A stretch of DNA of 57,973 bases from Pseudomonadota bacterium (GTDB lineage: Bacteria; Pseudomonadota; Alphaproteobacteria; Reyranellales; Reyranellaceae): contig JAFEBU010000029.1 in the NCBI GenBank assembly GCA_018242505.1, positions 1 through 57,973 on the forward strand. The letters run 5' to 3'. Made by a program: the position numbers and the translations under genes. Positions 8,614-17,822 of this stretch are shown here, piece after piece (positions within the stretch are counted from its first letter, which is position 1; each line of letters opens with the position of its first letter). The notes beneath the pieces are model-generated. The model worked only from the letters and a program-made list of their open reading frames with translations, ran no database searches and was not told the origin of the DNA.

Positions 8614-10746
8614 TCAGCGTTGCTGCGCCACATTCTGCTGCATGAGGCCGCCTAGAATCTTGTCCGGGGTGATCGGGTAGTCGCGTACGCGCACGCCGCA
8701 TGCATTGTAGACGGCGTTGGCTATAGCTGCACCGGCACCGCAAATGCCGAGCTCGCCGACACCCTTGGAGCCGAGCGGACTCGACTTGTCGTCGAAGCCT
8801 GCCAGCATCACGGCATCCACCGCCGTGGGCACGTCGGCATGGACAGGCACATGATAGCCCGCGAGGTCGTGGTTCACGAAGGCGCCCGAGCGCACGTCGA
8901 CGACGGCGTTCTCGTGCAGGGCCGAACTCACGCCCCACAGCATGCCGCCGATCAGTTGCGAGCGGGCGGTCTTGGCGTTGAGGATGCGGCCGGCATCGAA
9001 GATGCCGAGCATGCGTCGCAGCCGGATCTCACCGGTCACGCTGTCGACCGCGACCTCGGCGAAGTGGGCGCCGTAACTGTATTGCGAGAAGTTCTCGTAT
9101 TCGCTGCCCGGCTCCGACTGGCCCTCCGCCTGCAGATTGCCAGGGCTCTCGCCTGCGTCGATCTTCTTCTTCAGCGCCACGCACACGTCGTACAGGGCCG
9201 ACGTGCAGCTCGCCGCGCCGAACGATCCGCCCGAACCCGGAGTTTCAGGGTAGGTGCTATGCCCGAGATTCACGCTCACGGCTTCCACCGGAACCTGGAG
9301 AGTGTCGGCCGCCACCTGCGCGAGGATCGTGTAGGAGCCCGTGCCGATATCCGTCATGTCCATCTCGACGGTGACATGCTTGTTGGCGTCCATGCGCACG
9401 CGCGCGTGTGCGGGCTGGCGATAGTTGGGCCGAATCGCGGCCGCCATGCCGAGGCCGACCAGCCAGTGGCTGTCCTTCAGCCGCCCCGGGATCTTGCTGC
9501 GCCGGTTCCATCCGAACTGTTCCGCCCCTTGGGTCAGGCAGGGCACCAGCGCCCGCGTTGAGAAAGGCACATGCGTCTCGGGATCCCGGTCCGGCTCGTT
9601 GCGCAGCCTGAGCTCGATCGGATCAAGGTCGAGTTTTTCTGCGAGCTCGTCCATCGCCTGCTCCAGCGCGAGCTGGCCCACGGCATCGCCGGGTGCGCGC
9701 ATGGAATCGGAGACCGGAAGATCGAGTGGAACGACACGATGGGTCGTCAGTCTGTTGGGGGCGGCATACATCGCTCGCGTGCTGGCGGCCACGCCCTCGG
9801 CGAATTCGTCCATGCGCGCCGATTGGGTCCAGGCCTCGTGCGCGACCGCACTCAGCTTGCCGTCTTCGCCAGCCGCCAGCCGAATGCGCTGGATCGTGGC
9901 GGCGCGATGCGTGGTGACGGAGAACATCTGCTGGCGCGTCAACACGATCTTGACGGGCCGGTTGAGCTGCTTTGCGGCAATCGCTGCCAAGATGGCATCG
10001 CCGTAGATCGGCAGCTTGCCGCCGAAACCGCCGCCGATGTATTCGCTCACGACCTCGACCTTCTCGAGCGGCAGCCGAAGCGTCGATGCAATCGATCGAT
10101 GGGCGCTGTTCACAAGCTGCGTTGCACAGTGCACGGTGAGCTTGTCCCCCGACCATTCGGCCAGGCTTGCGACCAGCTCCATCGGGTTGTGGCTTTGATA
10201 GGGCGTGGTGTAGGTCGCGTCGACCTTCGCGGCGCTCGAGGCAAGCGCACGATCGACATCGCCGATCCTCGAATCGGTCTTGCCGACGACGATGTGTTCC
10301 GGCGGGTAGGCAAGCCGTCGTCCCTCGGCGAGATCGTAGGAGCCGCTTTCGGTCCGATAGGACACGCGAACCAGCCGCGCGGCCGCGGTCGCCTGTTCGA
10401 AGGTCTCGGCGACGACGAGCGCGACAGGTTCGCCGTAGTAGTGGACCCGCGTGCCATTGAACTGCGGCTTGGCGCGCGCATGCCGCGAGCCGCCCAGCCC
10501 GCTTGGCTTGAACGGCGCCTGCGCCGGCACATTCTCGTGGCTCATGATCAGCAGGATGCCGGGTGAACGTTCGGCATCGTCGGCCTCGATCCTGGTGATC
10601 TCGCCGCGTCCGATGGTGCTCGTGACCAGCACGCCATGGGCAGGCGGCATGCTGGCCGGCACATCGGCTGCATACCGGGCTCGTCCGGTGACCTTCGCTT
10701 TGCCGTCGATACGGTCGAGAGGTTGGCCGATGATCGAGTCAGGCAT
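8614..10746 (-). CDS. paoC: Aldehyde oxidoreductase molybdenum-binding subunit (PaoC/xanthine dehydrogenase family)
   Basis: A 710-residue large subunit of a molybdenum-cofactor aldehyde oxidoreductase that oxidises aldehydes to carboxylic acids. The N-terminal GQPLDRIDGKAKVTGRARYAAD is the standard opening of the aldehyde oxidase a/b hammerhead domain. EYIGGGFGGK and SMRAPGDAVGQLALEQ belong to the molybdopterin-contact loops, and GVGELG near the C-terminus supplies the essential glutamate (Glu665). Length is close to E. coli PaoC. It has no signal of its own and would be co-exported with the Tat-bearing iron-sulfur subunit. It starts 2 nt after the stop of the FAD subunit. The PaoD/XdhC-type maturation factor is absent from the cluster as seen. 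Confidence 0.92.
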   Translation of the reverse strand: MPDSIIGQPLDRIDGKAKVTGRARYAADVPASMPPAHGVLVTSTIGRGEITRIEADDAERSPGILLIMSHENVPAQAPFKPSGLGGSRHARAKPQFNGTRVHYYGEPVALVVAETFEQATAAARLVRVSYRTESGSYDLAEGRRLAYPPEHIVVGKTDSRIGDVDRALASSAAKVDATYTTPYQSHNPMELVASLAEWSGDKLTVHCATQLVNSAHRSIASTLRLPLEKVEVVSEYIGGGFGGKLPIYGDAILAAIAAKQLNRPVKIVLTRQQMFSVTTHRAATIQRIRLAAGEDGKLSAVAHEAWTQSARMDEFAEGVAASTRAMYAAPNRLTTHRVVPLDLPVSDSMRAPGDAVGQLALEQAMDELAEKLDLDPIELRLRNEPDRDPETHVPFSTRALVPCLTQGAEQFGWNRRSKIPGRLKDSHWLVGLGMAAAIRPNYRQPAHARVRMDANKHVTVEMDMTDIGTGSYTILAQVAADTLQVPVEAVSVNLGHSTYPETPGSGGSFGAASCTSALYDVCVALKKKIDAGESPGNLQAEGQSEPGSEYENFSQYSYGAHFAEVAVDSVTGEIRLRRMLGIFDAGRILNAKTARSQLIGGMLWGVSSALHENAVVDVRSGAFVNHDLAGYHVPVHADVPTAVDAVMLAGFDDKSSPLGSKGVGELGICGAGAAIANAVYNACGVRVRDYPITPDKILGGLMQQNVAQQR

Positions 10747-10748
10747 GA

Positions 10749-11747
10749 TCAGCCTTTCCCAAGGTGTGCCTGTTGGACAGCTTCCGTCAGCGCCGCCGCC
10801 ACGGTGCGTGAGGCGAGGCTGATCTTGAAATCGTTGAGCCCGTAGCCGCGCGCGCCGGTCATCGCCGCAGCGCCCGCCGCCGCGAAACTGTCATCGGTCG
10901 CGGATTTGCCGACGAGTTGCTGCTCCGCCTCATGGGCACGCCACGGCTTGTGCGCCACGCCGCCCAGTGCAATCCGCGCCGAGCGGATGCGATCGCCGTC
11001 GAGGCCGACAAGTGCGGCAACCGACACCAGGGCGAAGTCATAAGATGCCCTGTCGCGCACCTTGCGATAGGCCTGCCCTCCGAAGGGCGGACGCGGCAGG
11101 AGCACGGCCGTGATCAGTTCACCCTCCCTGAGGGCGGTTTCCACTTGTGGCGTCGTGCCGGGGAGACGATGGAAGTCCACCAGCTTGATCCGTCTGCCGT
11201 TGCCGTTGGCCGGCTGCGCCTCGACCTCGGCGTCGAGAGCCGCCATGGCCACCGCCATGTCGGACGGATGCACTGCGATGCAGGCATCGCTGGCGCCCAG
11301 CACGGCGTGAATGCGGTTGTAGCCGTGCAGTGCCGAGCAGCCGCTGCCCGGGCTGCGCTTGTTGCAAGGCTTGGCCGTGTCGTAGAAGTAATAGCAGCGA
11401 GTCCGTTGCAGCAGATTGCCTGCCGTGGTCGCCTGATTGCGCAACTGACCGGAGGCGCCGTTCAGCAGCGCCCGCGACAGCATCGGATAACGTTCGCGGA
11501 CGCGCCGGTCGGCGGCGAGGTCGGAATTGGTCACGGTCGCTCCGATCCGCAGCCCGCCATCCTCCGTCTCCTCCACCTGCGCGAGGGGGAGGCGGGAGAT
11601 GTCGACCAGATGCGAAGGCGTCTCGACCTCGACCTTCATCAGATCGAGAAGGTTGGTGCCGCCACCGAGAAATTTGGCGCCCGGCCGGGCGATCGCCTGA
11701 AGCGCCGCGGCCATATCGACGGGCCGCTCGTAGGTGAAGGCTCTCAT
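10749..11747 (-). CDS. paoB: Aldehyde oxidoreductase FAD-binding subunit with extra iron-sulfur cluster (PaoB-like)
   Basis: A 332-residue medium subunit of the CoxM/XdhB type. [13 protein letters not shown] (about 27-38) and [13 protein letters not shown] (about 102-114) are the two FAD-binding loops. Between them and the C-terminal CO-dehydrogenase flavoprotein domain lies an insertion with four cysteines (118, 128, 137, 156) in [20 protein letters not shown] and [10 protein letters not shown]. That pattern is known from E. coli PaoB and 4-hydroxybenzoyl-CoA reductase beta, where it holds a [4Fe-4S] cluster. The start at 11747 overlaps the upstream stop as ATGA. An upstream in-frame extension has no family resemblance. 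Confidence 0.92.
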   Translation of the reverse strand: MRAFTYERPVDMAAALQAIARPGAKFLGGGTNLLDLMKVEVETPSHLVDISRLPLAQVEETEDGGLRIGATVTNSDLAADRRVRERYPMLSRALLNGASGQLRNQATTAGNLLQRTRCYYFYDTAKPCNKRSPGSGCSALHGYNRIHAVLGASDACIAVHPSDMAVAMAALDAEVEAQPANGNGRRIKLVDFHRLPGTTPQVETALREGELITAVLLPRPPFGGQAYRKVRDRASYDFALVSVAALVGLDGDRIRSARIALGGVAHKPWRAHEAEQQLVGKSATDDSFAAAGAAAMTGARGYGLNDFKISLASRTVAAALTEAVQQAHLGKG

Positions 11748-12400
11748 CCTGCGGCCCTTCCGGCCGATTCGAGGATGGCGGCCGCTATGTTGGGATAGGC
11801 GGCGCAGCGGCAGATATTGCCGCTCATGCGTTCGCGGATCTCCGACTCGACGACCGGCATGGCAGCGGCGGCAAGGTCGGCCGTTGCCGCCGAGGGCAGG
11901 CCGCGCCTGATCTCGGCGAGGACACCAACAGCCGAACAGATCTGCCCGGGTGTGCAATATCCGCATTGGAAACCGTCGTGTGCGACGAAGGCCGCTTGCA
12001 TGGGATGGAGCGACTGTTCGTTGCCGAGACCTTCGATGGTGACGATTTCACGGTTGTCGCATGCAACGGCAAGATTGAGGCAGGCATTGCGGCGCACGCC
12101 GTCAACCAGGACGGTACAGGCGCCGCACTGTCCGTGATCGCAGCCTTTCTTCGCCCCCGTGAGGCCGAGATGATCCCGCAGCGCGTCGAGCAGCGACGTG
12201 CGCGGATCGAGCTGCAACCCGCAGTGCTCTCCATTCACCGTCATACCGACATCGACCGTGATCGACGCTGCAGACTCGGCAGAAGCGGCAGAAGAAGGGG
12301 CGGGAGTAGGACTCCGGGCGAAAGCGCCGGAGCCCTGCAGCGCGGTGAGCGCCACGCCGGTTCCGAGGACACCCCGCCGCGTCGGGTGGTTGTTGCTCAT
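11744..12400 (-). CDS. paoA: Aldehyde oxidoreductase [2Fe-2S] subunit with Tat signal (PaoA-like)
   Basis: A 218-residue small subunit carrying two [2Fe-2S] clusters. The N-terminus [20 protein letters not shown] has a twin-arginine motif (Arg8-Arg9) and hydrophobic core. An Ala/Ser/Pro linker follows to about residue 45. The plant-type ferredoxin cluster is bound by Cys87, 92, 95 and 107 ([13 protein letters not shown]), and the second, helical domain by Cys146, 149, 197 and 199 (QCGYCTPGQ and ICRCAAYPN). The Tat leader makes this a periplasmic PaoABC-type enzyme that detoxifies aldehydes rather than a cytoplasmic xanthine dehydrogenase. It is first in the three-gene operon; the promoter must lie in the 73-nt gap to the divergent CBS gene. 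Confidence 0.93.
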   Translation of the reverse strand: MSNNHPTRRGVLGTGVALTALQGSGAFARSPTPAPSSAASAESAASITVDVGMTVNGEHCGLQLDPRTSLLDALRDHLGLTGAKKGCDHGQCGACTVLVDGVRRNACLNLAVACDNREIVTIEGLGNEQSLHPMQAAFVAHDGFQCGYCTPGQICSAVGVLAEIRRGLPSAATADLAAAAMPVVESEIRERMSGNICRCAAYPNIAAAILESAGRAAG

Positions 12401-12473
12401 GCGGACACAACGACCAGCCCGGACGGGCGTTGCACCACGGGAACCAACCGCTCGCCACCTGCATTATCTTTGC

Positions 12474-12911
12474 ATGCAGGTTTCGGAAATCATGACCCGC
12501 GAAGTGGAGACGGCGGCGCCGGACACGTCGTTGCAGCAGGCGGCTTCGACCATGGAGGCGCTGGGGGTCGGTTCGTTGCCTGTATGCGATGGAAACCGGC
12601 TGGTCGGTACCATCACCGACCGTGACATCGTCGTGCGCGCCGTGGCCGCGGGCCTGTCCCCGGTCGAGACGCTGGTGCGTGACTGCATGACCGGGGACAT
12701 CGTCTACGCCTTCTGCGACGAGGACGCGGAGGAAGTGCTCGAGCGTATGAAGACACAGCAGATCCGCCGGTTGGCCATCCTTGATCGCGACAAGTCGCTG
12801 ATGGGCATCGTGTCCCTGGGGGATGTCGCCACCGAGCCGCGGGCTGCGGCTCTGGCCAGCGTCGGCGCAGCAGTCTCCGAGATTTCCGAACCGTCGCGGC
12901 CGCGGAAGTAA
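12474..12911 (+). CDS. Tandem CBS-domain protein
   Basis: A 145-residue cytoplasmic protein made almost entirely of two CBS motifs forming one Bateman module. The first is VSEIMTREVETAAPDTSL to VGTITDRDIVVRAVA (about 3-55), the second LVRDCMTGDIVYAFCDEDAEEV to LMGIVSLGDVATE (about 62-120). Such stand-alone modules sense adenine nucleotides or similar ligands and regulate partner enzymes or channels. The start is the ATG at 12474; longer in-frame sequence upstream overlaps the paoA promoter area and shows no conserved content. It faces paoA head to head and ends 12 nt before the convergent hydrolase. Partner unknown. Confidence 0.88.
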   Translation: MQVSEIMTREVETAAPDTSLQQAASTMEALGVGSLPVCDGNRLVGTITDRDIVVRAVAAGLSPVETLVRDCMTGDIVYAFCDEDAEEVLERMKTQQIRRLAILDRDKSLMGIVSLGDVATEPRAAALASVGAAVSEISEPSRPRK

Positions 12912-12923
12912 TTCGAAGGGCCC

Positions 12924-14537
12924 CTAGACCGGCACGCAGTAGCCGTCGCGGCGCGGGTCGCAGCCACCGGTGAGGATCCCCGTCTTTGGATCGATGGCAA
13001 TGCCCTGCATGCCGCCGACCTTCATGGTCCAGGCCGGCCCCGTCGTCACATCATGGCCGCGCTGGCGCAGCGCTTCGTGCACGTCCTTGTCGACACGCGA
13101 CTCGATCAGCACTTCCCGGCCGTCGGTGAGCCGCGCTCGCGGCGCCTCGATCGCCTGCTGCAAGGGCAGGCCGAAGTCGAGGTAGTGCACCAGCGCCTGT
13201 GGCTGGGTTTGCAGGATGCCGTAGCTGCCCGGTGTGCCGAGGGCGAGCACGGGAGCATCGTCCTTGGTCAGGATCGAGGGCGCCATGCACATCGGTAGCG
13301 CACTGCCCGGCTTCACGCGATGCGGGCTCTCCGGATTGACGTCCGCCCAGTATAGAAAATTGTTGAGGCAGAGCCCGGTATCGGGGACCACCACGCCTGA
13401 GCCGAAGACGCTGCCGAGGCTCTGCGTCACGCAGACGAGATTGCCATCGCTGTCGGCGATCGAGAACGAGGTGGTGTGGCTTTCTTCAAGCGCCGCCACT
13501 TTGTCGGCCGCGGGCGTCCATTGCTCGGTAGGGCCTTCGACTGGCCGGCCGTCGCGCACCCGGGCGCGGAGGGCCTCGACATGGCCATCGGACAGAATCT
13601 CGGCGAGCCGTTGTGGACTCGGCACGCTCGATGCGATGCGCACGCCAGCGGCGAGCCGGATGGCACGCAACACGACGTCGAGGTGCTGTGTCGAACCGTG
13701 CTTCAACTTTGCGAGGTCGAAGCCTTCGAGGATGCGCAGGGTCAGCAGGTACTGGAAACCTTCGCAGGGCGGGGGTGGGACGTTCACGGCGTGGCCGCGA
13801 TAGGAGATCGCGATTGGATCGACCCAGCGCGGCTTCACCGCGAGGAAATCTTCCATGGTAAGGCAGCCGCCGAGTTCGTTCAGCCGGTCGATGATCTTCT
13901 GGCCGAGCGCGCCGCCATAAAGCAGGCCAGGACCGTCGCTCGCCAGTGCCTCCAACGTGCGGGCGAGATCGGGTTGCTTCAGGATGAAACCGGGTGCGAC
14001 GCTGCCCTTACCTGCCGTGTAGACGCGCGACCATTCCGGATAGAGTGCCTTGTGGGCGGCGAGTTCGGGCGCCGCCTTGTCGAATTCCTCAAGATTGAAT
14101 TCGATGAGCTGGAAGCCGTCGCGCGCCAATGCAATCGCCGGCGCGAAGAGTTCCGGCAGCGTCTTGCGGCCGTGGCTCTCGGCCAGTTCGCACCAGCCAG
14201 CAAGATTGCCGGGCGCGCCCACCGGCAACGCGCCGCGCATGAGCTGGTCGCGGTGGCTGAATCTTTCGACGGGAAACTTGTCGGGAATGGGCGCCACAAA
14301 GTCGAGCGAGCGTACCCGCCTCTCCTTGGCGATGTAGCAGGTCGCCACACCGCGCCCGGCGAGGCCCGACATATAGGGCTCGACGACGTTCAAGGCCGCC
14401 GCCGTCGCCACCGCGGCATCGAACGCCGTGCCGCCATTGCCGAGGATTCGCGCGCCGGCCGCGGCTGCGAGCGGATGGGCGGCGGCAACCATGCCGTGCC
14501 GCGATGCGATCGTGGGCCGTCGTCCGTGCTGAAGCAT
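12924..14537 (-). CDS. Gamma-glutamyltransferase family protein (Ntn hydrolase)
   Basis: A 537-residue member of the gamma-glutamyltranspeptidase/cephalosporin acylase family, made as a precursor that self-cleaves. The large-subunit opening [30 protein letters not shown] is diagnostic. The predicted cleavage site is before Thr355 in [17 protein letters not shown], so the mature nucleophile would be Thr355. No signal peptide is seen, so a cytoplasmic enzyme of the YwrD type is more likely than the classical periplasmic Ggt. The ATG at 14537 has GGGGGAG about 5 nt upstream; an in-frame extension to 14630 lacks family sequence. Substrate may be glutathione-like or an acyl amide. Confidence 0.9.
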   Translation of the reverse strand: MLQHGRRPTIASRHGMVAAAHPLAAAAGARILGNGGTAFDAAVATAAALNVVEPYMSGLAGRGVATCYIAKERRVRSLDFVAPIPDKFPVERFSHRDQLMRGALPVGAPGNLAGWCELAESHGRKTLPELFAPAIALARDGFQLIEFNLEEFDKAAPELAAHKALYPEWSRVYTAGKGSVAPGFILKQPDLARTLEALASDGPGLLYGGALGQKIIDRLNELGGCLTMEDFLAVKPRWVDPIAISYRGHAVNVPPPPCEGFQYLLTLRILEGFDLAKLKHGSTQHLDVVLRAIRLAAGVRIASSVPSPQRLAEILSDGHVEALRARVRDGRPVEGPTEQWTPAADKVAALEESHTTSFSIADSDGNLVCVTQSLGSVFGSGVVVPDTGLCLNNFLYWADVNPESPHRVKPGSALPMCMAPSILTKDDAPVLALGTPGSYGILQTQPQALVHYLDFGLPLQQAIEAPRARLTDGREVLIESRVDKDVHEALRQRGHDVTTGPAWTMKVGGMQGIAIDPKTGILTGGCDPRRDGYCVPV

Positions 14538-14657
14538 CGGTCTCCCCCTGCAAGATCGCGGATCGTGGCGATTTCGACTGCCCGCCGCCAGCACGAATTG
14601 CGCGACCGGCCATTCCCCTCGAACATGCAAGATGTGTTCGCCAAGAGGAGCATTCGT

Positions 14658-15599
14658 ATGCGTGCTGGAGCGTATCAGACCTTCACGAGAGCAGAGTGGG
14701 CCAAGCTTCGGGCGAATACACCGCTCACGCTCACCCAGGACGACCTCATGTCGCTGCGCGGCATCAATGACAACGTCTCCCTCGACGAGCTGGCCGACGT
14801 CTATCTGCCGTTGTCACGCCTCCTCAATCTGCATGTCCGCGCGGCGCGCAACCTGAATGGCGTCACCGACACGTTCCTCGGACAGCCGATCGTCGGCCGT
14901 ACCTACGTGATCGCGGTCGCGGGCAGCGTCGCGGTGGGCAAGAGCACTTTCGCCCGCGTGTTGCAGGCGCTGATGGCGCGCTGGCCCGACCATCCTGCGG
15001 TCGATCTCGTGACTACGGACGGCTTCCTCTACCCGTTGCACCAACTCGAGGAAAAGCAGCTCATGCGCCGCAAGGGCTTCCCCGAAAGCTACGACACCAA
15101 GCAAATGGTGCAGTTCCTGGCAGACATAAAGGCTGGCCGACCCGAGGTGACGGCGCCGGTCTACTCGCATCTCGCCTACGATATCGTCCCCGACCGACGG
15201 CAGGCTGTGCGTCGTCCCGACGTCCTGATCTTCGAGGGGCTGAACGTGCTTCAGCCCGGCCTCGCCGGCGGCCCGGGCGGACGGCCGGCCTCGGTCATCC
15301 TCTCCGACTTTTTCGATTTCTCGATCTATATCGACGCCGCGACCGCTGACATAGAAGCCTGGTATCTTGATCGCTTCCTGCTGCTCCAGCGCACGGCGTT
15401 CCAGAATCCGTCGTCCTATTTCCATCACTACAAGGATTTGCCACCTGAGGAGGCGCGCGATGTCGGGCGGCGCATCTGGTCGGAGATCAACGAGGTGAAT
15501 CTGCGCGAGAACATCCTGCCGACGCGCGAGCGCGCGAATATCGTCCTTTCGAAGGACGCCGACCATTCGATCGCCGGGGTGGCGCTGCGGCAGCTTTGA
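14658..15599 (+). CDS. coaA: Type I pantothenate kinase
   Basis: A 313-residue cytoplasmic kinase that phosphorylates pantothenate in the first step of coenzyme A synthesis. Residues 1-70 have the CoaA N-terminal pattern ([22 protein letters not shown]). The P-loop is GSVAVGKST near residues 90-98. [30 protein letters not shown] and [17 protein letters not shown] segments form the pantothenate site, and FEGLNVLQ and [11 protein letters not shown] close the fold. Length matches E. coli CoaA. The ATG at 14658 is preceded by AGAGGAG (14644-14650). The only housekeeping metabolic enzyme in the window; it converges on the hydratase gene with a 10-nt gap. Confidence 0.96.
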   Translation: MRAGAYQTFTRAEWAKLRANTPLTLTQDDLMSLRGINDNVSLDELADVYLPLSRLLNLHVRAARNLNGVTDTFLGQPIVGRTYVIAVAGSVAVGKSTFARVLQALMARWPDHPAVDLVTTDGFLYPLHQLEEKQLMRRKGFPESYDTKQMVQFLADIKAGRPEVTAPVYSHLAYDIVPDRRQAVRRPDVLIFEGLNVLQPGLAGGPGGRPASVILSDFFDFSIYIDAATADIEAWYLDRFLLLQRTAFQNPSSYFHHYKDLPPEEARDVGRRIWSEINEVNLRENILPTRERANIVLSKDADHSIAGVALRQL

Positions 15600-15609
15600 C
15601 CTTGCGCCC

Positions 15610-16410
15610 TCAAACGACGGCGACGGTCACGCTGCCGAACGGGCCGAAATCGGCGATGTAGGTTTCGCCTGCCTTGGGCCGCAGCATGCCGGTGAGCGTA
15701 CCGGTGCTGACCATCTGGCCTGCCTTCAGCCCGATGCCGGTGCGCGACAGCTCATTGGCGAGCCAGGTGAGAGGCACCATCGGATGGTCGAGCGCGGCTC
15801 TTGCCGTGCCTTTGCGGCGCGGTTTGCCGTTGCACAGAAGCACCGCTTCCTGGCCGGCGATATCGCGTGTCCGCCAATCGTCGATGGCCGGGCCATGGAC
15901 GATTGCGCTTGCCCCCGCGCCGTCGGCGAGAATTGCCGGCAACGGCGGGAAGCTGGCGTCGTGAATGAACCGGCACTCGGCGAGTTCGAGCCCGGGATGA
16001 AGCGAAGCGACGGCTTCCGTCACTTCTTCAACGGTATAAGGTCCGGCGCGCGGCGGCAGATCCGTACCGAGCCGCGCCTGATACTCGACCTCGGGGATCG
16101 GGCTGCAGAGAGTGGCGTGCTCCACCGAGAGCGGCGAGGGCCTGACCATGGGTGCGAAGACACGGCCGTAGATCGGCGAGTCGGTGCGAAGCGCCGTCTG
16201 CATCTCCTCCTTCGCCGCGGCGATCTTCCAGCCGACGACCTTCCAGTCGAGTTCCTCTTCGACCATCCGGGCGATGCGATAGGCGGTGTCCTTGTCGGGC
16301 GGCACGAGCTCGGGATCGAGGCCGCTCTGCTGCCGGCCTTCACGCCGCAGGGTCGCCAACAATCGGGCCAGTTCGCGTTGCCGGATATGGTCCATGCGCT
16401 TCTGCTTCAA
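15610..16410 (-). CDS. 2-keto-4-pentenoate hydratase/fumarylacetoacetate hydrolase family protein
   Basis: A 266-residue protein of the MhpD/HpaH type, which hydrates 2-hydroxypenta-dienoates formed during meta-cleavage of aromatic compounds. The pattern LDPELVPPDKDTAYRIA, WKVVGWKIAAAKEEMQ, PEVEYQARLG (the Glu-Val-Glu metal ligands) and LKAGQMVSTGTLTGMLRPKAGETYIADFGPFGSV at the C-terminus identifies the family. Two starts are possible, 16410 (MKQKRMDHIRQ) and 16395; neither has a strong ribosome site. No ring-cleavage dioxygenase or aldolase is adjacent, so the pathway is unknown and a decarboxylase-like activity is also possible. Confidence 0.85.
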   Translation of the reverse strand: MKQKRMDHIRQRELARLLATLRREGRQQSGLDPELVPPDKDTAYRIARMVEEELDWKVVGWKIAAAKEEMQTALRTDSPIYGRVFAPMVRPSPLSVEHATLCSPIPEVEYQARLGTDLPPRAGPYTVEEVTEAVASLHPGLELAECRFIHDASFPPLPAILADGAGASAIVHGPAIDDWRTRDIAGQEAVLLCNGKPRRKGTARAALDHPMVPLTWLANELSRTGIGLKAGQMVSTGTLTGMLRPKAGETYIADFGPFGSVTVAVV

Positions 16411-16742
16411 TCAATCAAGGCCGACGCGGCTTTGTCGGAACGCCGGCGCATCCATGCGCGACAAAAGCAGGTTCCGCGAGAGCCGGACGGGGGGCGCGAT
16501 CGGCAGGATCATGGGCTTGGTTTAGGATTGCGCCGAAGGTCCCGCAAACTGCTTGTTCGGTCCCGATCTCGCACGTCGAAAGGCTGGCAGTGCCCATCCT
16601 GCCATGCGTCCGGGGTCGCCATTTCCTGTTGCAGGACGAGGCGCGGGTTGTCGACGATCCCGTCCTGATCGTCTTTGCCGCGCAAACGGCTCGTTTGCAG
16701 GATGGCTGGCGGATAAGCTGCGTGTCAGGAGGAGTGGACAGC
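16411..16742. other. Intergenic stretch of 332 bp between divergent genes
   Basis: No convincing gene lies between the hydratase start (16410) and the monooxygenase start (16743). Open frames here lack ribosome sites and recognisable protein sequence. It holds the divergent promoters, a perfect palindrome at 16682-16698 and the AGGAGG (about 16728-16733) that fixes the monooxygenase start. Confidence 0.6.
16682..16698. promoter_or_regulatory. Palindrome GCAAACG-GCT-CGTTTGC, candidate operator
   Basis: A perfect 7-bp inverted repeat with a 3-nt centre lies 45 nt upstream of the monooxygenase ATG. It is followed by GC-mixed sequence and not by a T-run, so an operator is more likely than a terminator. 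The LysR regulator encoded at the end of the same unit is a possible ligand, though the site is not of the classic T-N11-A form. Confidence 0.35.
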
Positions 16743-17822
16743 ATGCGACATCTCGAATTCGGCTGGTTCCTGCCGACCGCTGGCGACACGACTGCCTATG
16801 GAGTCACCGGCGCGCAGGTCGGCTCGTCGATCGCGTTGTTCGATCGCGTCGTGCAGGCGGCCGAAGCTGCGGGTTTCGAATATATGCTGGTGCCGGTACA
16901 GACCGCCTGCTGGGAGGCTTGGATCTCGAGCGCGATGATGGTGGCGCGCTCCCAGTCGATCCGCATGTTGGTCGCGGCGCGGCCCTCCTATATCAACCCC
17001 GTGCTGCTCGCCAAGATGATCTCGACCTTCGACCAGCTCTCGGGCGGACGCATCTGCATCAACCTGATCGCCGGTCAAAGCGAAGCGGAGAATGCCGCCG
17101 AAGGCATCAAGTGGAGCAAGGAAGAGCGCTATGAGATCATGGACGAGGAGGTCTCGATCCTGAAGGCGCTGTGGACGACCCGTGGCCCGGTGAATTTCGA
17201 CGGCAAGTTCCATCAGCTCAAGGGTGCGCAGATCCGGCCTTATCCACTGCAGCAACCCTATCCGAAGTTCTATCTCGGCGGCGGCAGCCGGCAGGCCTGG
17301 GAGATCTCCGCCAAGCATTCCGACGTGCATCTGTTCTGGGGCGATACCTACGATCGCATACAAGCCAACATGGCCGAGATCAGAACCATGGCCGCCAGGC
17401 ACGGCCGCGAGCAGGAGATCGGCTTCGGCATGCGCTTGCAGATCGTCTGCCGTCCGACCGAGAAGGAGGCGTGGGAATTCGCCCACGGGCTGGTCGCCCA
17501 TGCGAGCGAGGCGCAGAAGGCGTTCGTGAAGCAGCACTTCGCGACCTCGGAGGCGAACCGCCGCGTGCGCGAGCTGGCAGCGATCGGCGAGACCATCGAG
17601 CCGCATCTCTGGACCGGCATTACCCAGGTGCGGCCGGGCGCCGGCATCGCCGTGGTCGGCGACCCGCAACAATGCGCCGACACCTTGCAAAGGTTCATCG
17701 ATCTTGGCTGCCACTCCTTCTGCCTCTCCGGCTACCTGCACGACGAGGAAGCCGAGCGGTTCGGCAAATGGGTGCTGCCGATCCTGCGTGAGCGCAATCG
17801 CGAACGCATGCTCGCGGCATGA
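16743..17822 (+). CDS. LLM-class flavin-dependent monooxygenase (SsuD-like)
   Basis: A 359-residue bacterial-luciferase-fold oxygenase resembling alkanesulfonate monooxygenase SsuD, which uses reduced FMN and oxygen to release sulfite from sulfonates. Supporting segments are FGWFLPTAGDTTAYG at the N-terminus, AARPSYINPVLLAKMISTFDQLSGGRICINLIAGQSEAE in the middle, and YPKFYLGGGSRQAWEISAKHSDVHLFWGD. The ATG follows AGGAGG by about 9 nt. The next gene, a LysR regulator, overlaps the stop codon, implying co-transcription and probably control of sulfur or related supply. No flavin reductase or sulfonate importer is adjacent. Other LLM substrates are possible. Confidence 0.9.
   Translation: MRHLEFGWFLPTAGDTTAYGVTGAQVGSSIALFDRVVQAAEAAGFEYMLVPVQTACWEAWISSAMMVARSQSIRMLVAARPSYINPVLLAKMISTFDQLSGGRICINLIAGQSEAENAAEGIKWSKEERYEIMDEEVSILKALWTTRGPVNFDGKFHQLKGAQIRPYPLQQPYPKFYLGGGSRQAWEISAKHSDVHLFWGDTYDRIQANMAEIRTMAARHGREQEIGFGMRLQIVCRPTEKEAWEFAHGLVAHASEAQKAFVKQHFATSEANRRVRELAAIGETIEPHLWTGITQVRPGAGIAVVGDPQQCADTLQRFIDLGCHSFCLSGYLHDEEAERFGKWVLPILRERNRERMLAA

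Noticed and set aside
13476..14657. Long in-frame extension of pantothenate kinase
   Set aside because: Antisense to the gamma-glutamyltransferase-like gene and lacking CoaA similarity; the ATG at 14658 has a ribosome site and matches CoaA length.
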